Source: Prorocentrum cordatum
Taxonomy: Eukaryota; Sar; Dinophyceae; Prorocentrales; Prorocentraceae
Length of the DNA stretch: 64,000 bases
Assembly (NCBI GenBank): GCA_963575745.1
Contig: CAUYUJ010015741.1
Span: forward strand, 231,001 to 295,000
Direction: 5' to 3'
The stretch's first letter is position 1, and each line of letters starts with the position of its first letter. Below are positions 1-8,479 of this stretch, piece after piece. The position numbers and the translations under genes are program-made. The notes below the pieces were generated by a model, which worked only from the letters and a program-made list of their open reading frames with translations, did not search any database and was not told the origin of the DNA.

Positions 1-60
1 AGGGGATGTCTCGAGCGAGGGGGGGCCATGCCGACAAGGAACGCTTCTCAGAAGGGCTGC

Positions 61-75
61 GTGGGCGGAGTCCAC
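61..75 (+). other. Hairpin leader copy 1 (wobble variant)
   Basis: GTGGGC-GGA-GTCCAC can form a 6-bp stem with one G-T wobble. It is followed by ACGGGTCAGC, as at the other PPR-adjacent hairpins in this window. Confidence 0.55.
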
Positions 76-77
76 GG

Positions 78-120
78 GTCAGCTCTATCTCTTCTCTATG
101 GCAGACGGAAGCGCGTTCGA
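78..120 (+). pseudogene. Degenerate PPR motif relic
   Basis: Positions 78-115 resemble the decayed fourth PPR motif at 5819-5880: both contain CTCTTCTCTATGGC and then a GCGAGAAGG-like stretch where intact motifs read ACEKG. The match starts right after the hairpin leader at 61-75. Only about 40 bp remain recognisable and no frame continues beyond them, so it is called a relic. PPR proteins bind organellar RNA, but this piece cannot function alone. Confidence 0.4.
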
Positions 121-731
121 GAAGGTCGTGCACTTTCCGCTCCCTCGAGGACCATGTTTCGACACCCCTCGCGCAGATCCTGGCCCCCGAGCGTCACAAG
201 TCGAGCCCTCCCCCCAAAAACGCGCCGAAGTGGCCATCAGAGGCTCCAAGGAGCGTCCAAGAGGCCCCCTAGAGGCCCCCAACAAGGCCCACGAGGCTCC
301 CTAGAGGACCCCACCGAGGCTCTAGAGGCTTCCAAGAGCCTCCAACAGTACTCCGAAGCGTGTCCCCAGAGGCCAAGATCCTGCATGTTCCATGGTTTTT
401 GAAAGAGTTTTGCCTGCTCACCTTCTCGGCTAGCCGACGCTCCAAGCCGGCTGAAGGAGACGGCCCAAAGCAAGAAAACCCGGCCCCGGAGGCCCGCCAG
501 GCCCAAGGCCCAAAAAGACACTAGAGTCCTCCCCAAGCCGCCAAGAGCCAGTTCCCCGACGCATGCCCCCAGAGGCCAAGATCCTTCCTTTCTCCAGGGA
601 AAGCCCCAAGATTCAGATGAAAATCCAGTTGTCGAATTCTGCTGTTCTCGCAGTCGTAGTCGCATTCGCGATGACAGTCGCAGCGGCAACGGCAGTCGCA
701 GTCACAGCCTCAGCCTCAGTCCTCCTCTCTC

Positions 732-1395
732 TCGTCTCCTCGTCCTCCTCCTCCTCCTCCTCCTCCTCCTCCTCCTCCTCCTCCTCCTCCTCCTCCTCCT
801 GGTGGTCCTCGTTCTCCTCCTCCTGGTGCTCTCCCCCCCCCTCCTCCTCCTCGTCCTCCTCCTCCTCCTCCTCCTCGTCCTCCTCCTCCTCTTCCTCCTC
901 CTCCTCCTCCTCCTCCTCCTGGTAGTCCTCCCCCTCCTCCTCCTCCTCCTCTCCTCTTCCTGGTCGTCCTCGTTCTCGTCCTCCTCGTCTTGCTCGTCCT
1001 CCTCCTCCTGGTGTTCTCTCCTCCTCCTCCTCCTCCTCCTCCTCCTCCTCCTCCTCCTCCTCCTGGTGGTCCTCGTTCTCCTCCTCCTGGTACTCTCCCC
1101 CCCCCTCCTCCTCCTCCTCCTCGTCCTCGTCCTCCTCCTCCTCCTCCTCCTCCTCCTCTCCTCCTCCTCCTCCTCCTCCTCCTCCTCCTCCTCCTCCTCC
1201 TGGTACTCCTCCCCCTCCCTCCTCCTCCTCCTCCTCCTCCTCCTCTTCCTGGTCGTCCTCCTCCTCCTGGTCGTCCTCCTCCTCCTGCTCGTCCTCCTCC
1301 TCCTCCTGCTCGTCCTTCTTCTCCTGCTCCTCCTGCTCCTCGTCCTGCTCCTGCTCGTCCTCGTCCTCCTGGTCTTGCTCGTCCTCCTCCTCGTC
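732..1395 (+). repeat. (TCC)n microsatellite with interruptions
   Basis: About 660 bp of CTC/TCC triplets, interrupted by TGG, GTCCTCGTT and C-runs. The + strand is almost purely pyrimidine and the - strand purine, so triplex formation is possible. The poly-Ser, poly-Leu and poly-Glu open frames here are translation artefacts. Confidence 0.95.
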
Positions 1396-1413
1396 GTGCT
1401 CTTGCCCCTGCTG

Positions 1414-1909
1414 AAAATGTGGCCCAGGAATGGGAGTTCTGGGAAGTCGAAGAGCACGAAGTTGCCTACAGTTGGCTACGGGCATTCAAAATGTGGCCCG
1501 GGAATGGAGTTCTGGGAACTCGAAGAGCACGAAGTGGCCTACAGTTGGCTCCGGGCATTCAAAATGTGGCCCGGGAATGGAGTTCTGGGAACTCGAAGAG
1601 CACGAAGTGGCCTACAGTTGGCTCCGGGCATTCAAAATGTGGCCCGGGAATGGAGTTCTGGGAAATAGAAGAGCACGAAGTGGCCTACAGTTGGCTCCGG
1701 GCATCCAAAATGTGGCCCGGGAATGGAGTTCTGGGAACTCGAAGAGCACGAAGTGTGTGACTGTGCCCTCCAGAATGTGGCCCGGGAATGGCGTTCTGGG
1801 ATCTCGAAGAGCACGAAGTGTGTGACTGTTGCATCCGGGTATTGAGAATGTGGCCTGGGAATGGAGTTCTGGGAAGTCGAAGAGCACGAAGTGTGTGACT
1901 GTTGGTGAA
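1414..1909 (+). repeat. 73-bp tandem repeat, about 7 units
   Basis: Units start with AAAATGTGGCCCGGGAATGG at 1414, 1488, 1561, 1634 and 1707, then AGAATGTGGCC at 1772 and 1845. Spacing is 73-74 bp except one 65-bp unit. Later units switch from GTGGCCTACAGTTGGC to GTGTGTGACTGT. The period is not a multiple of three, so it is not a coding repeat. Confidence 0.93.
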
Positions 1910-2785
1910 AAACGAGCCCGGCACCTGCCGCCCGGCAACTCCCAACACCTGCCCGGACCCCCCTGTGGAGTGATCTGCTGCTCTCTTTTGATCCCACTAG
2001 AAACCTATCAGTCTTCGCTGTTAGGTAAAAATTGCCTCCTCGTCTTCTCGGCTAGCCGGCGCTCCACGACGGCCGGAGAGAACCACAAGACCGCCCCAGG
2101 ACGGCCCAAGAGGCCTCCAAGCGAGTCCCCAGACGTCCCAGGGAGCCCCAAGATGGCCCAAGAGGCGCCCGAGACCCCCGGAGAACCCCAAGCCAGGCCC
2201 AAGAGGGGGCCAAATCACGGGGAATAATTCTGACACTCTGAGTCCTGGGCCCCCATACGCCCACACAAGGCCCAGAGGACCCCAAGCTAGGCCCACGAGT
2301 GGGCCAAAGAACGGGGAAAAACCTTGACACTCCGAGCCCTGGGCCCCCACACGCCCACAGTAGGCCCCAAGACCCCCCCAAGAGGCCTCCAAGAGCCTCC
2401 AACAGTACTCCGAAGCGTGCCCCCAGAGGCTAAAATCCTTCCTTTCCCCATGGTTGTTGATGGCGTTTTGCCTTCTCGCCTTCTCGGCTAGCCGACGCTC
2501 CACGACGGCCGAAGAGACCCACAAGACCGCCTCAGGACGGCCCAGCAGGCCTCCAAGCGCGTCCCCAGACGGCCCAAGGAGCCCCAAGATGGCCCAAGAG
2601 GCGCCCAAGCCGGCCCCAGAGGACCCCAAGCCAGGCCCAAGAGGAGGCCAAAGAACGGGGAAAAACCATGACATTCCGAGCCCTGGGCCCCCATGCGCCC
2701 ACACAAGGCCCCAAGACCCCCCCAAGAGGCCTCCAAGAGCATCCAACAGTGCTCCGAAGTATGCCCCCAGAGGCCAAAATCGCTA
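1910..2785 (+). repeat. Phased degenerate repeat, duplicated about 430-bp segments
   Basis: CTTCTCGGCTAGCC cores occur at about 2044 and 2471, each followed by GCGCTCCACGACGG-like sequence and phased CCCAAGAGGC blocks. The ACGCCCACACAAGGCCC-like stretch also recurs about 430 bp apart, so this looks like an old tandem segmental duplication. No gene seen. Confidence 0.7.
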
Positions 2786-2955
2786 GTCAGCTACAGCGCT
2801 GGGATCAGCGCGTGCGAGAAGGGCGAGCAGTGGCAGCGGGCCCTGGCGTTGCTGAGCGAGATGCGGGAGGCGAAGCTGGAGCCCAATGTCAGCTCTCCTA
2901 CAATAGCCAGGTCCGCGCGTGCGGTGGGGAGCGCAGTGGCAGCGAGCCGCCCCCC
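2786..2955 (+). pseudogene. PPR fragment: one good and one frameshifted motif
   Basis: The first motif reads SYSAGISACEKGEQWQRAL, continuing to LSEMREAKLEPN, which fits a 35-residue P-type PPR helix pair. A second motif follows in another frame (LSYNSQVRACGGERSGSE), so at least one frameshift separates them. It then runs into a C-run and phased repeat. There is no initiator, targeting peptide or further motif. PPR proteins usually need many motifs in series, so this is most likely a gene fragment or an isolated exon. Confidence 0.7.
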
Positions 2956-3970
2956 CCCCCCCCCCCGCTTCGGGGTGGCCGTCGGGGTCGCCTCGGAGCT
3001 TCTGGAGCGGCTCCGATCTGGAGCGGCTCCGATCGCGCAGCGGACGTTCCGTGACTGCCGAAGATCCGCTCCAGACGCCCCCAAGACGGCTTCAGGACGG
3101 TTCAAGACGCCCCCGAGCTGCCCCGAGAGACCTCCGAGCGGGCCCTTTCGACGCAAAAATCGTCCTGTTCCTTTCGTAAAGCGTACATTTTTGGAGAACT
3201 CGCTCTTCTGGTCTGCACGGCGTCCAAGACGGCCGAGGACGCTTCCAAGACCGCCCCAACACGGCCCCAGAGGCCCCCAAGAGAGCCCCAGTCGAGACCA
3301 AGACGGCCCCTCAGGGCCACAAGACGGCTCGCGAGGGACCCAAAAGGGCCCCCAGAAGCTCCCAAGAGAGCCCCGAGAGGGCCACGGGAGGCGCCCAAGA
3401 GGGCCTCCAAGTTCCCCCAGAGCGCCCCAAGACGGCCCGTGCCCCCCAAGACGGCCCCGGAGGGCCCCAGAACGGCCCCAGAGCGCCTCAAGAGGGCCCA
3501 GAAGAGCCTGTACAGGACCCTCCAAAAGGCTCCCAATAGAGCCCCAGGAGGGCCACAGGAGACGGCGCAGGGCGGCCTCAAAAAGCGCTTTAAAAGGGCC
3601 CAAAAGAGCCCCGACAAGACCCCTCAAGAGGTTCCCAAGAGAGCCCCAGGAGGGCACTACGAGACGGCGCCAAGACAGCCCCATGCGATCAGACGGTTGC
3701 ACTTTGCCAGGACAGCCTTGTGCCAACTACACTTCGAGGCCTCGTCTCCCGCAAGAGGTTGCGGACTCGCCCGTGAGCTTCGACGACGTGGTGCACGGAA
3801 ACTCCCAGAACTGTCGTCGCCGTCGTCGTCGTCGTCGCCGTCCTGCAGCACGCCGACCTGGAGGCCACCATGCGGTGCCACGTGTGCCAAGGCAGCCGCG
3901 CGGGGGCGTCGCCGCCGCCATCGCCGCCGCGCCGCCGCCGACGTCGTCGCCGTCGCCTGCGCCCAGAAGG
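2956..3970 (+). repeat. Phased degenerate repeat ending in GTC/GCC triplets
   Basis: AAGA-type blocks recur every 10-12 bp from about 3060 to 3680 (for example 3233-3340). GTC and GCC triplet tracts occupy 3815-3965. Positions 3178-3235 are a diverged copy of the dispersed core. No gene seen. Confidence 0.7.
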
Positions 3971-3974
3971 AAAT

Positions 3975-4611
3975 TCGGAGGTGCGCCTTAGAAAAATGCT
4001 CCGCGGGCGCCTTTGGCACTGAGAGCGGGCCTACAGTATGCGAAAATGGCCCTCGGAGGCCCTCTTAGAGCCATCTTGGGCCATCTTGGCAATTCGCACC
4101 TATCCCACCCCCGCCATCTTGGGCCGTCTTCGCTGTTCTCGCCGCTCTGAACGCTCCTGACCGCTGGGGCCCCCTCCCCTTGCCCCTTTTCCGTAGCCGT
4201 GCCGTCGCCGTTGCCGTCTTCGTCGTCGTCGTCGTCGCCGTCGCCGTCGTCGTCGTCGTCGCCGTCGCCGTCGTCGTCGCCTTCGACGTCGCCGCGACAA
4301 AAAAACGCCACCGTGCCCTGTCAAGTGGCCCCCCGCAGGGATCTACAAGCACTTCTCCTTAGACAAATGTTATGCGGGCCGCTTTGGCGCTTAGAGCGGC
4401 CCTGCAGTATGCGATGGTGGCCCTCGGAGGCCCTCTTCGAGCCATCTTGGGCAATCTTGGCAATTCGCACCGCTCCCACCACCGCCATATTGGGCCGTCT
4501 TCGCTGTTCTCACCGCTCTGAACGCTCCTAACCGCTGGGGCCCCCTCCCCTTGCCCCCCCCTTGCCCCTTTCCGTAGCCGCGCCGTCGCCGTCGCCGTTG
4601 CCGTCTTCGTT

Positions 4612-4652
<41 letters not shown>

Positions 4653-5133
4653 GACAAAAAACGCCACCGCGCCCTGTCAAGTGGCCCCCGCAGGGGTCGA
4701 CAAACACTTCTCTTTGGAAAAATGCTCCGCAGGCCCCTCTGGCGCTGGGAGCGGGCCTGCAGTATGCGATAGTGGCCCTCGGAGGCCCTCTTAGAGCCAT
4801 CTGGGGCCATATTGGCGATTCGCACCGTTCCCACCCCCGCCATCTTGGGCCGTCTCCGCTGTTCTCACCGCTCTGAACGCCCCTAACCGCTGGGGCCCCC
4901 GTCCCCTTGCCCCTTTTTCCGTAGCCGCGCCGTCGCTGTCGCCGTTGCCGTTTTCGTTGTCGTCGTCGTCGTCGCCACGACAAAAAACGCCACCGTGCCC
5001 TGTCAAGTGGCCCCCGCAGGGGTCGACAAGCACTTCCCCTTGGAAAAATGCTCCGCAGGCCCCTTTGGCGCTTAGAGCGGGCCTACAGTATGCGATAGTG
5101 GCCCTCGGAGGCCCTATTAGAGCCATGTTGGGT
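3975..5133 (+). repeat. About 3.3 tandem units of 325-357 bp carrying a GTC microsatellite
   Basis: The landmark CGACAAAAAACGCCACC recurs near 4294, 4652 and 4978. Each unit has the order AAAAATGCTCCGC, a CTATAGTATGCGA-like stretch, CCATCTTGGGCCGTC, CGCTCTGAACGC, then a (GTC)n tract. Unit length differs mainly with the number of GTC triplets. It encodes only low-complexity Val, Ser or Arg runs and is not a gene. Confidence 0.85.
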
Positions 5134-5490
5134 CATCTCGTCAATTCTCACCACAATACCAGATACAAATACCATTCGGCCCCGGCGAAGAGCAGATAAA
5201 ATGATCACGGCGACCCGCCCCGTAGAAGCTACTGGCATGATGAACACAGCGCGGCGTGAAAAACTGTTTCTGTCCACCTCATGTCGCGCTTACATACATG
5301 GGTGTGCTTCCATTGACACCGCCTCCACCATCGCTTTTCTGCCTTCAGGCCTGTTCGCCTGTATCCTTCGCCCGTCTCCCCCGCCAGCGGCCACCTCCTC
5401 CATCCACACCGCCACCTCCAACCTTCCCCCCCCCGCGAGGCCCCAGAGACGTTCCACTTCGCGCCCACACCATGGCGGACAGATTTCGCG
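5134..5490 (+). other. PPR 5' flank module, copy 1
   Basis: This stretch is colinear with 33165-33515. Shared landmarks include TTCGGCCCCGGCGAAGAGCA, GATGAACACAG, TTGACACCGCCTCCACCA and CGAGGCCCCAGAGACG. In both places it leads directly into PPR motifs. It could be an upstream exon plus intron, a promoter-proximal region, or a duplicated block. An ATG at 5472 opens MADRFRGRS, out of frame with the PPR frame that follows. Confidence 0.6.
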
Positions 5491-5503
5491 GCCGGAGCCC
5501 AAC

Positions 5504-5880
5504 GTCATCAGCTACAGCGCTGGGATCAGCGCGTGCGAGAAGGGCGAGCAGTGGCAGCGGGCGCTTGCGCTGCTGAGCGAGATGCGGGAGGCGAAGCAGG
5601 AACCCGACGTCATCAGCTACAACGCTGGGATCAGCGCGTGCGAGATGGGCGAGCAGTGGCAGCGGGCGCTTGCGCTGCTGAGCGAGATGCGGGAGGCGAA
5701 GCTGGAACCCAACGTCATCAGCTACAGCGCTGGGATCAACGCGTGCGAGAAGGGCGAGCAGTGGCAGCGGGCGCTTGCGTTGCTGAGCGAGATGCGGGAG
5801 GCGAAGCTGGAACCCAACGTCATCTCTTCTCTATGGCGATCACATCCGTGTGCGAGAAGGGTGGGGGCTCAAGTGGGTAA
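5504..5880 (+). CDS. PPR repeat array (three intact P-type motifs, one decayed)
   Basis: Three consecutive 105-bp repeats begin at 5504, 5609 and 5714. Each reads VISYNAGISACEKGEQWQRA, then LALLSEMREAKLEP, with only a few substitutions. The fourth (5819-5880) decays to SSLWRSHPCARRVG. The open frame is 5201-5956. The residues before the array (GGQISRPEPN) belong to no recognised domain, and no start or targeting peptide can be assigned. PPR proteins are RNA-binding helical repeats, typically organellar. The near identity of the motifs suggests recent tandem expansion. It could be an exon of a larger gene or a fragment. Confidence 0.65.
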
Positions 5881-7226
5881 AACTGGCCCTGTTCGGTCCC
5901 ACCACGGTGTCGAAGCGCTTGTGACGGCCCAACAGGAACCCCAGAGGGTTGCATGACGGCCCAAGAGCGTTCCAAGACGGCCTAAGTTGGTCCCGAAACG
6001 GGCCTCGACGCCCCAAAGACTTCCGAAGGTGGCTCCACGGCGGTCCGAGAGGCCCCAAAGACGCACCGAAAACGCCCCCAGAGGACGCCAAAGAGGCAAA
6101 AATCGTGTCATTCCGAGCGGAAACCGTGCATTTTCAGCGCGTCCGCCTTTTGAGGTGCTCCACGGGCCAGGGCAGGCCCAGAGGCCCCCAATACTCCCCC
6201 AAGACGACCCCAGCGCCCCCCAACAGGTTTCCAAGACGGCCCACAAGAGCCCCAAAACGACGCCAGAGAGCCCTGAAACGGCTTCACAAAACCCCAAGAC
6301 GGCCCCAAGAGAGCTCCGAGGGGGCCCCAAAAGGCTCCCAAGACGGCCTCGGGCAGCTTCAAGAGAGTTCCAAGACGGCCCAAGGCCTCCCGGACGCCCC
6401 GTGACGGCCCCAAAAGGCCCCACAACGTCCCAAAACGCTCCCAGAGCAGCCAAACAAAAACTTCAGAATGGCCTGGAAAAAACACAGAAACGCCCACTAA
6501 AAGAGCGATCGGCGAAGTACAACATTCTTTTCACCAAGGCTCCCAAGAGCAAGACGCAGCGTAGAGAGCTTTCCCAGGCACAGCTCCCAAGAGCGAGCCG
6601 TGACGTCGGGACACCCTTCCGACCTCTCACACAGGAGCACGCATGCACAGCACGCAAGCACCATGGATTTCCTGGGTTGTCCCCCGGAAGAGGCTCGGGG
6701 GGACAGCCCGGGAAAGGCCCCAGAGGCGCCCAACAAACATTTCAAGAGAAAAGGCCCCCAGGAGGCCGCAAGGCAGTCCACGAGGCCCCAACAGGCCCCC
6801 AGGAGCTCGAAAAGGAACCCCGAGAGGCCCACGAACCGTTCCCAAGGAAACGGCAGCGCCCGCCATCAGGCTTCGAAGAAGCAACCGGAAAAAAGTCACC
6901 AGAGCCCTCCAGGTGACGTTTTTCAAGGCCCCAGGTACTTTCAAAATTGAGAAGCGGCGAGACGGACACCGCAGACCCACCATAGCCGTCTGTGACGCTC
7001 CGAAGGCTGTCTAGGCGGAGGTAGAGCGGAAGGCGGACGAAGAGAAGGAAGCGGTCCAAGAGGGCTTCCGAGACGTCCCAAGACCGCTCGAAGGCGCTCC
7101 AGACGAGCCGCGGCAAACGAAATCATTGATTCTTCTATGGTTTCTGAAAGATTTCCACCTTCTCGCCATTTCGAGCGAAGACAGGCCCAGGACGGCCTTT
7201 TCGAGCCGAGACTGGCCCAAGATGAC
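5881..7226 (+). repeat. Phased degenerate repeat with core copies
   Basis: Mostly CCCAAGACGG-type phased blocks. Diverged cores occur near 6130 and at 7115-7190 (AAATCATTGATTCTTC, CACCTTCTCGCC). Positions 6480-6660 are less repetitive but show no convincing coding signal. No gene seen. Confidence 0.65.
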
Positions 7227-7241
7227 GTGGACGAAGTCCAC
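7227..7241 (+). other. Hairpin leader copy (loop GAA)
   Basis: GTGGAC-GAA-GTCCAC is a perfect 6-bp stem followed by GGGTTCGCC. This copy is not followed by a PPR motif but by phased repeat, and the macro-repeat homology begins just after it. Confidence 0.6.
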
Positions 7242-7249
7242 GGGTTCGC

Positions 7250-8479
7250 CCAAGAGGCCCCAGAAAGTCCCAGGAGGGTCCGAGGAAACGCCCAGGAAGG
7301 CCCCAAGACGGGCCTAGACGGCCCCAGCACAACCCAAGGCACGCTGCGACGGCTCAAGACGGCCCCAAGACAGCCCCAAGAGGGTGCCACCGCGGCCCCT
7401 GCTGGGTCCAGGACGACCCAAGGAGGCGCACAGGAGGGGCCCAAGACGACTCCAAGGCGGCCCCCTCACGGCCCCAGACGGCTCCAAGACAACCCCAAGA
7501 TAGTGCCAACAAGGACCCCGATGGGCCCAGGACGGCCTACGGACGCGCCCATGAGGGGCCCACGACGAACCAAGACGGCCCCATCAGGGCAAACGGCGCC
7601 CTCAAGACGGGCCTAGACGGCTCCAAGACGGCCCTTTGAGGGAGCCAAACGGCCCCACACCCTTCGGGCGAACACTTGGGGGGGCTGGGAGCTTGCGACA
7701 AGTCTCCCACATTCATTGTCCTGCCCCATTCTGTTCGCCTGGAGGCCTCCTCCAACCCTGTGGGCGAACAAGAGGAAACCCAGCGGGCCGCCAACCCTGG
7801 GGCCCGTGGGCCCCGCGCCGCTTGGGCAGAAGACGAACGCCGGGTCTGACAGGCCAGCTACCGCCCCCCTTTGCCCGATATGCTGTGCCATCCTGTTCCC
7901 CCAGGGGCCTTGGCAAACTCTTCGGGCCAACCAGACCGGACCCTTGGGACAGCAGCCAATTGATATGACCCAGGCACCTCTCCACACTCTTCGGACCACA
8001 GACCCTCTGGGCGAACAGAATGGGACTTGGCGAACAAACCCTCCCGTTGGCGGCGATGCGACTGGATCGCACCATCAAGGCGTGCCCGGAATGTGATGGC
8101 CGACCCAACAGCGGGTTCTGTTAAGATTTTACTGAATTTCAAATTTTCTTTAAGCTCTCTTGGGCCTTCCCTGTAGATCCTTGCGAGCCTCCCCGACGCT
8201 TTCGGTGGTTTTCCCCGATGGCCTCCCGAGCCCTTCCCCAGGCGCTCCTGAGACGCCTCAGATGGGCTTCGACTTCGACGCACATCCCCGAGAGACTTCG
8301 AAACTGCCCTCAATAGGAGGGGGGTGAACGAGCAGTGCGCCGGGGCCAAGCTGCTGGAGCGCTGCAAGAGCTCGGACACGATGGCGCGGTCTCGCTGCCG
8401 CCGCCCGAGCCGCCGCCGTGTTTGTAGATTTTTGGTGCAAGCTGCGCCGTTCCTCCGAGAGCCATTCCAGAAAGATGTC
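7250..8479 (+). repeat. Macro-repeat, 5'-truncated copy (P1)
   Basis: Matches the last ~1.3 kb of the 3,093-bp unit (aligns to 10274-11571). It contains the TTCTGTTCGCC hairpin block (7735-8030) and the leader up to the hairpin at 8480. It has a GATAGTGCCAACAAGG insertion also seen in the 49139 copy but not in the full units, so it belongs to a distinct subfamily. Confidence 0.85.

Larger units (their letters stand above)
1..720 (+). repeat. Phased GC-rich degenerate repeat with (AGTCGC)-like tail
   Basis: From about 180 to 560 the + strand is a degenerate run of CCAAGAGG, CCAAGACG and GGCCCC blocks spaced about 10-11 bp, the background repeat of the whole window. A conserved core (CCTTCTCGGCTAGCCGACGC-like) lies near 420-450. 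Positions 640-720 are an imperfect AGTCGC/CAGTCGCAG hexamer run. The frames open here on both strands follow from a repeat poor in stop codons. I see no gene. Confidence 0.7.

Noticed and set aside
613-1668. Poly-Glu, poly-Ser and poly-Leu ORFs over the TCC tract
   Set aside because: Microsatellite translated in different frames.
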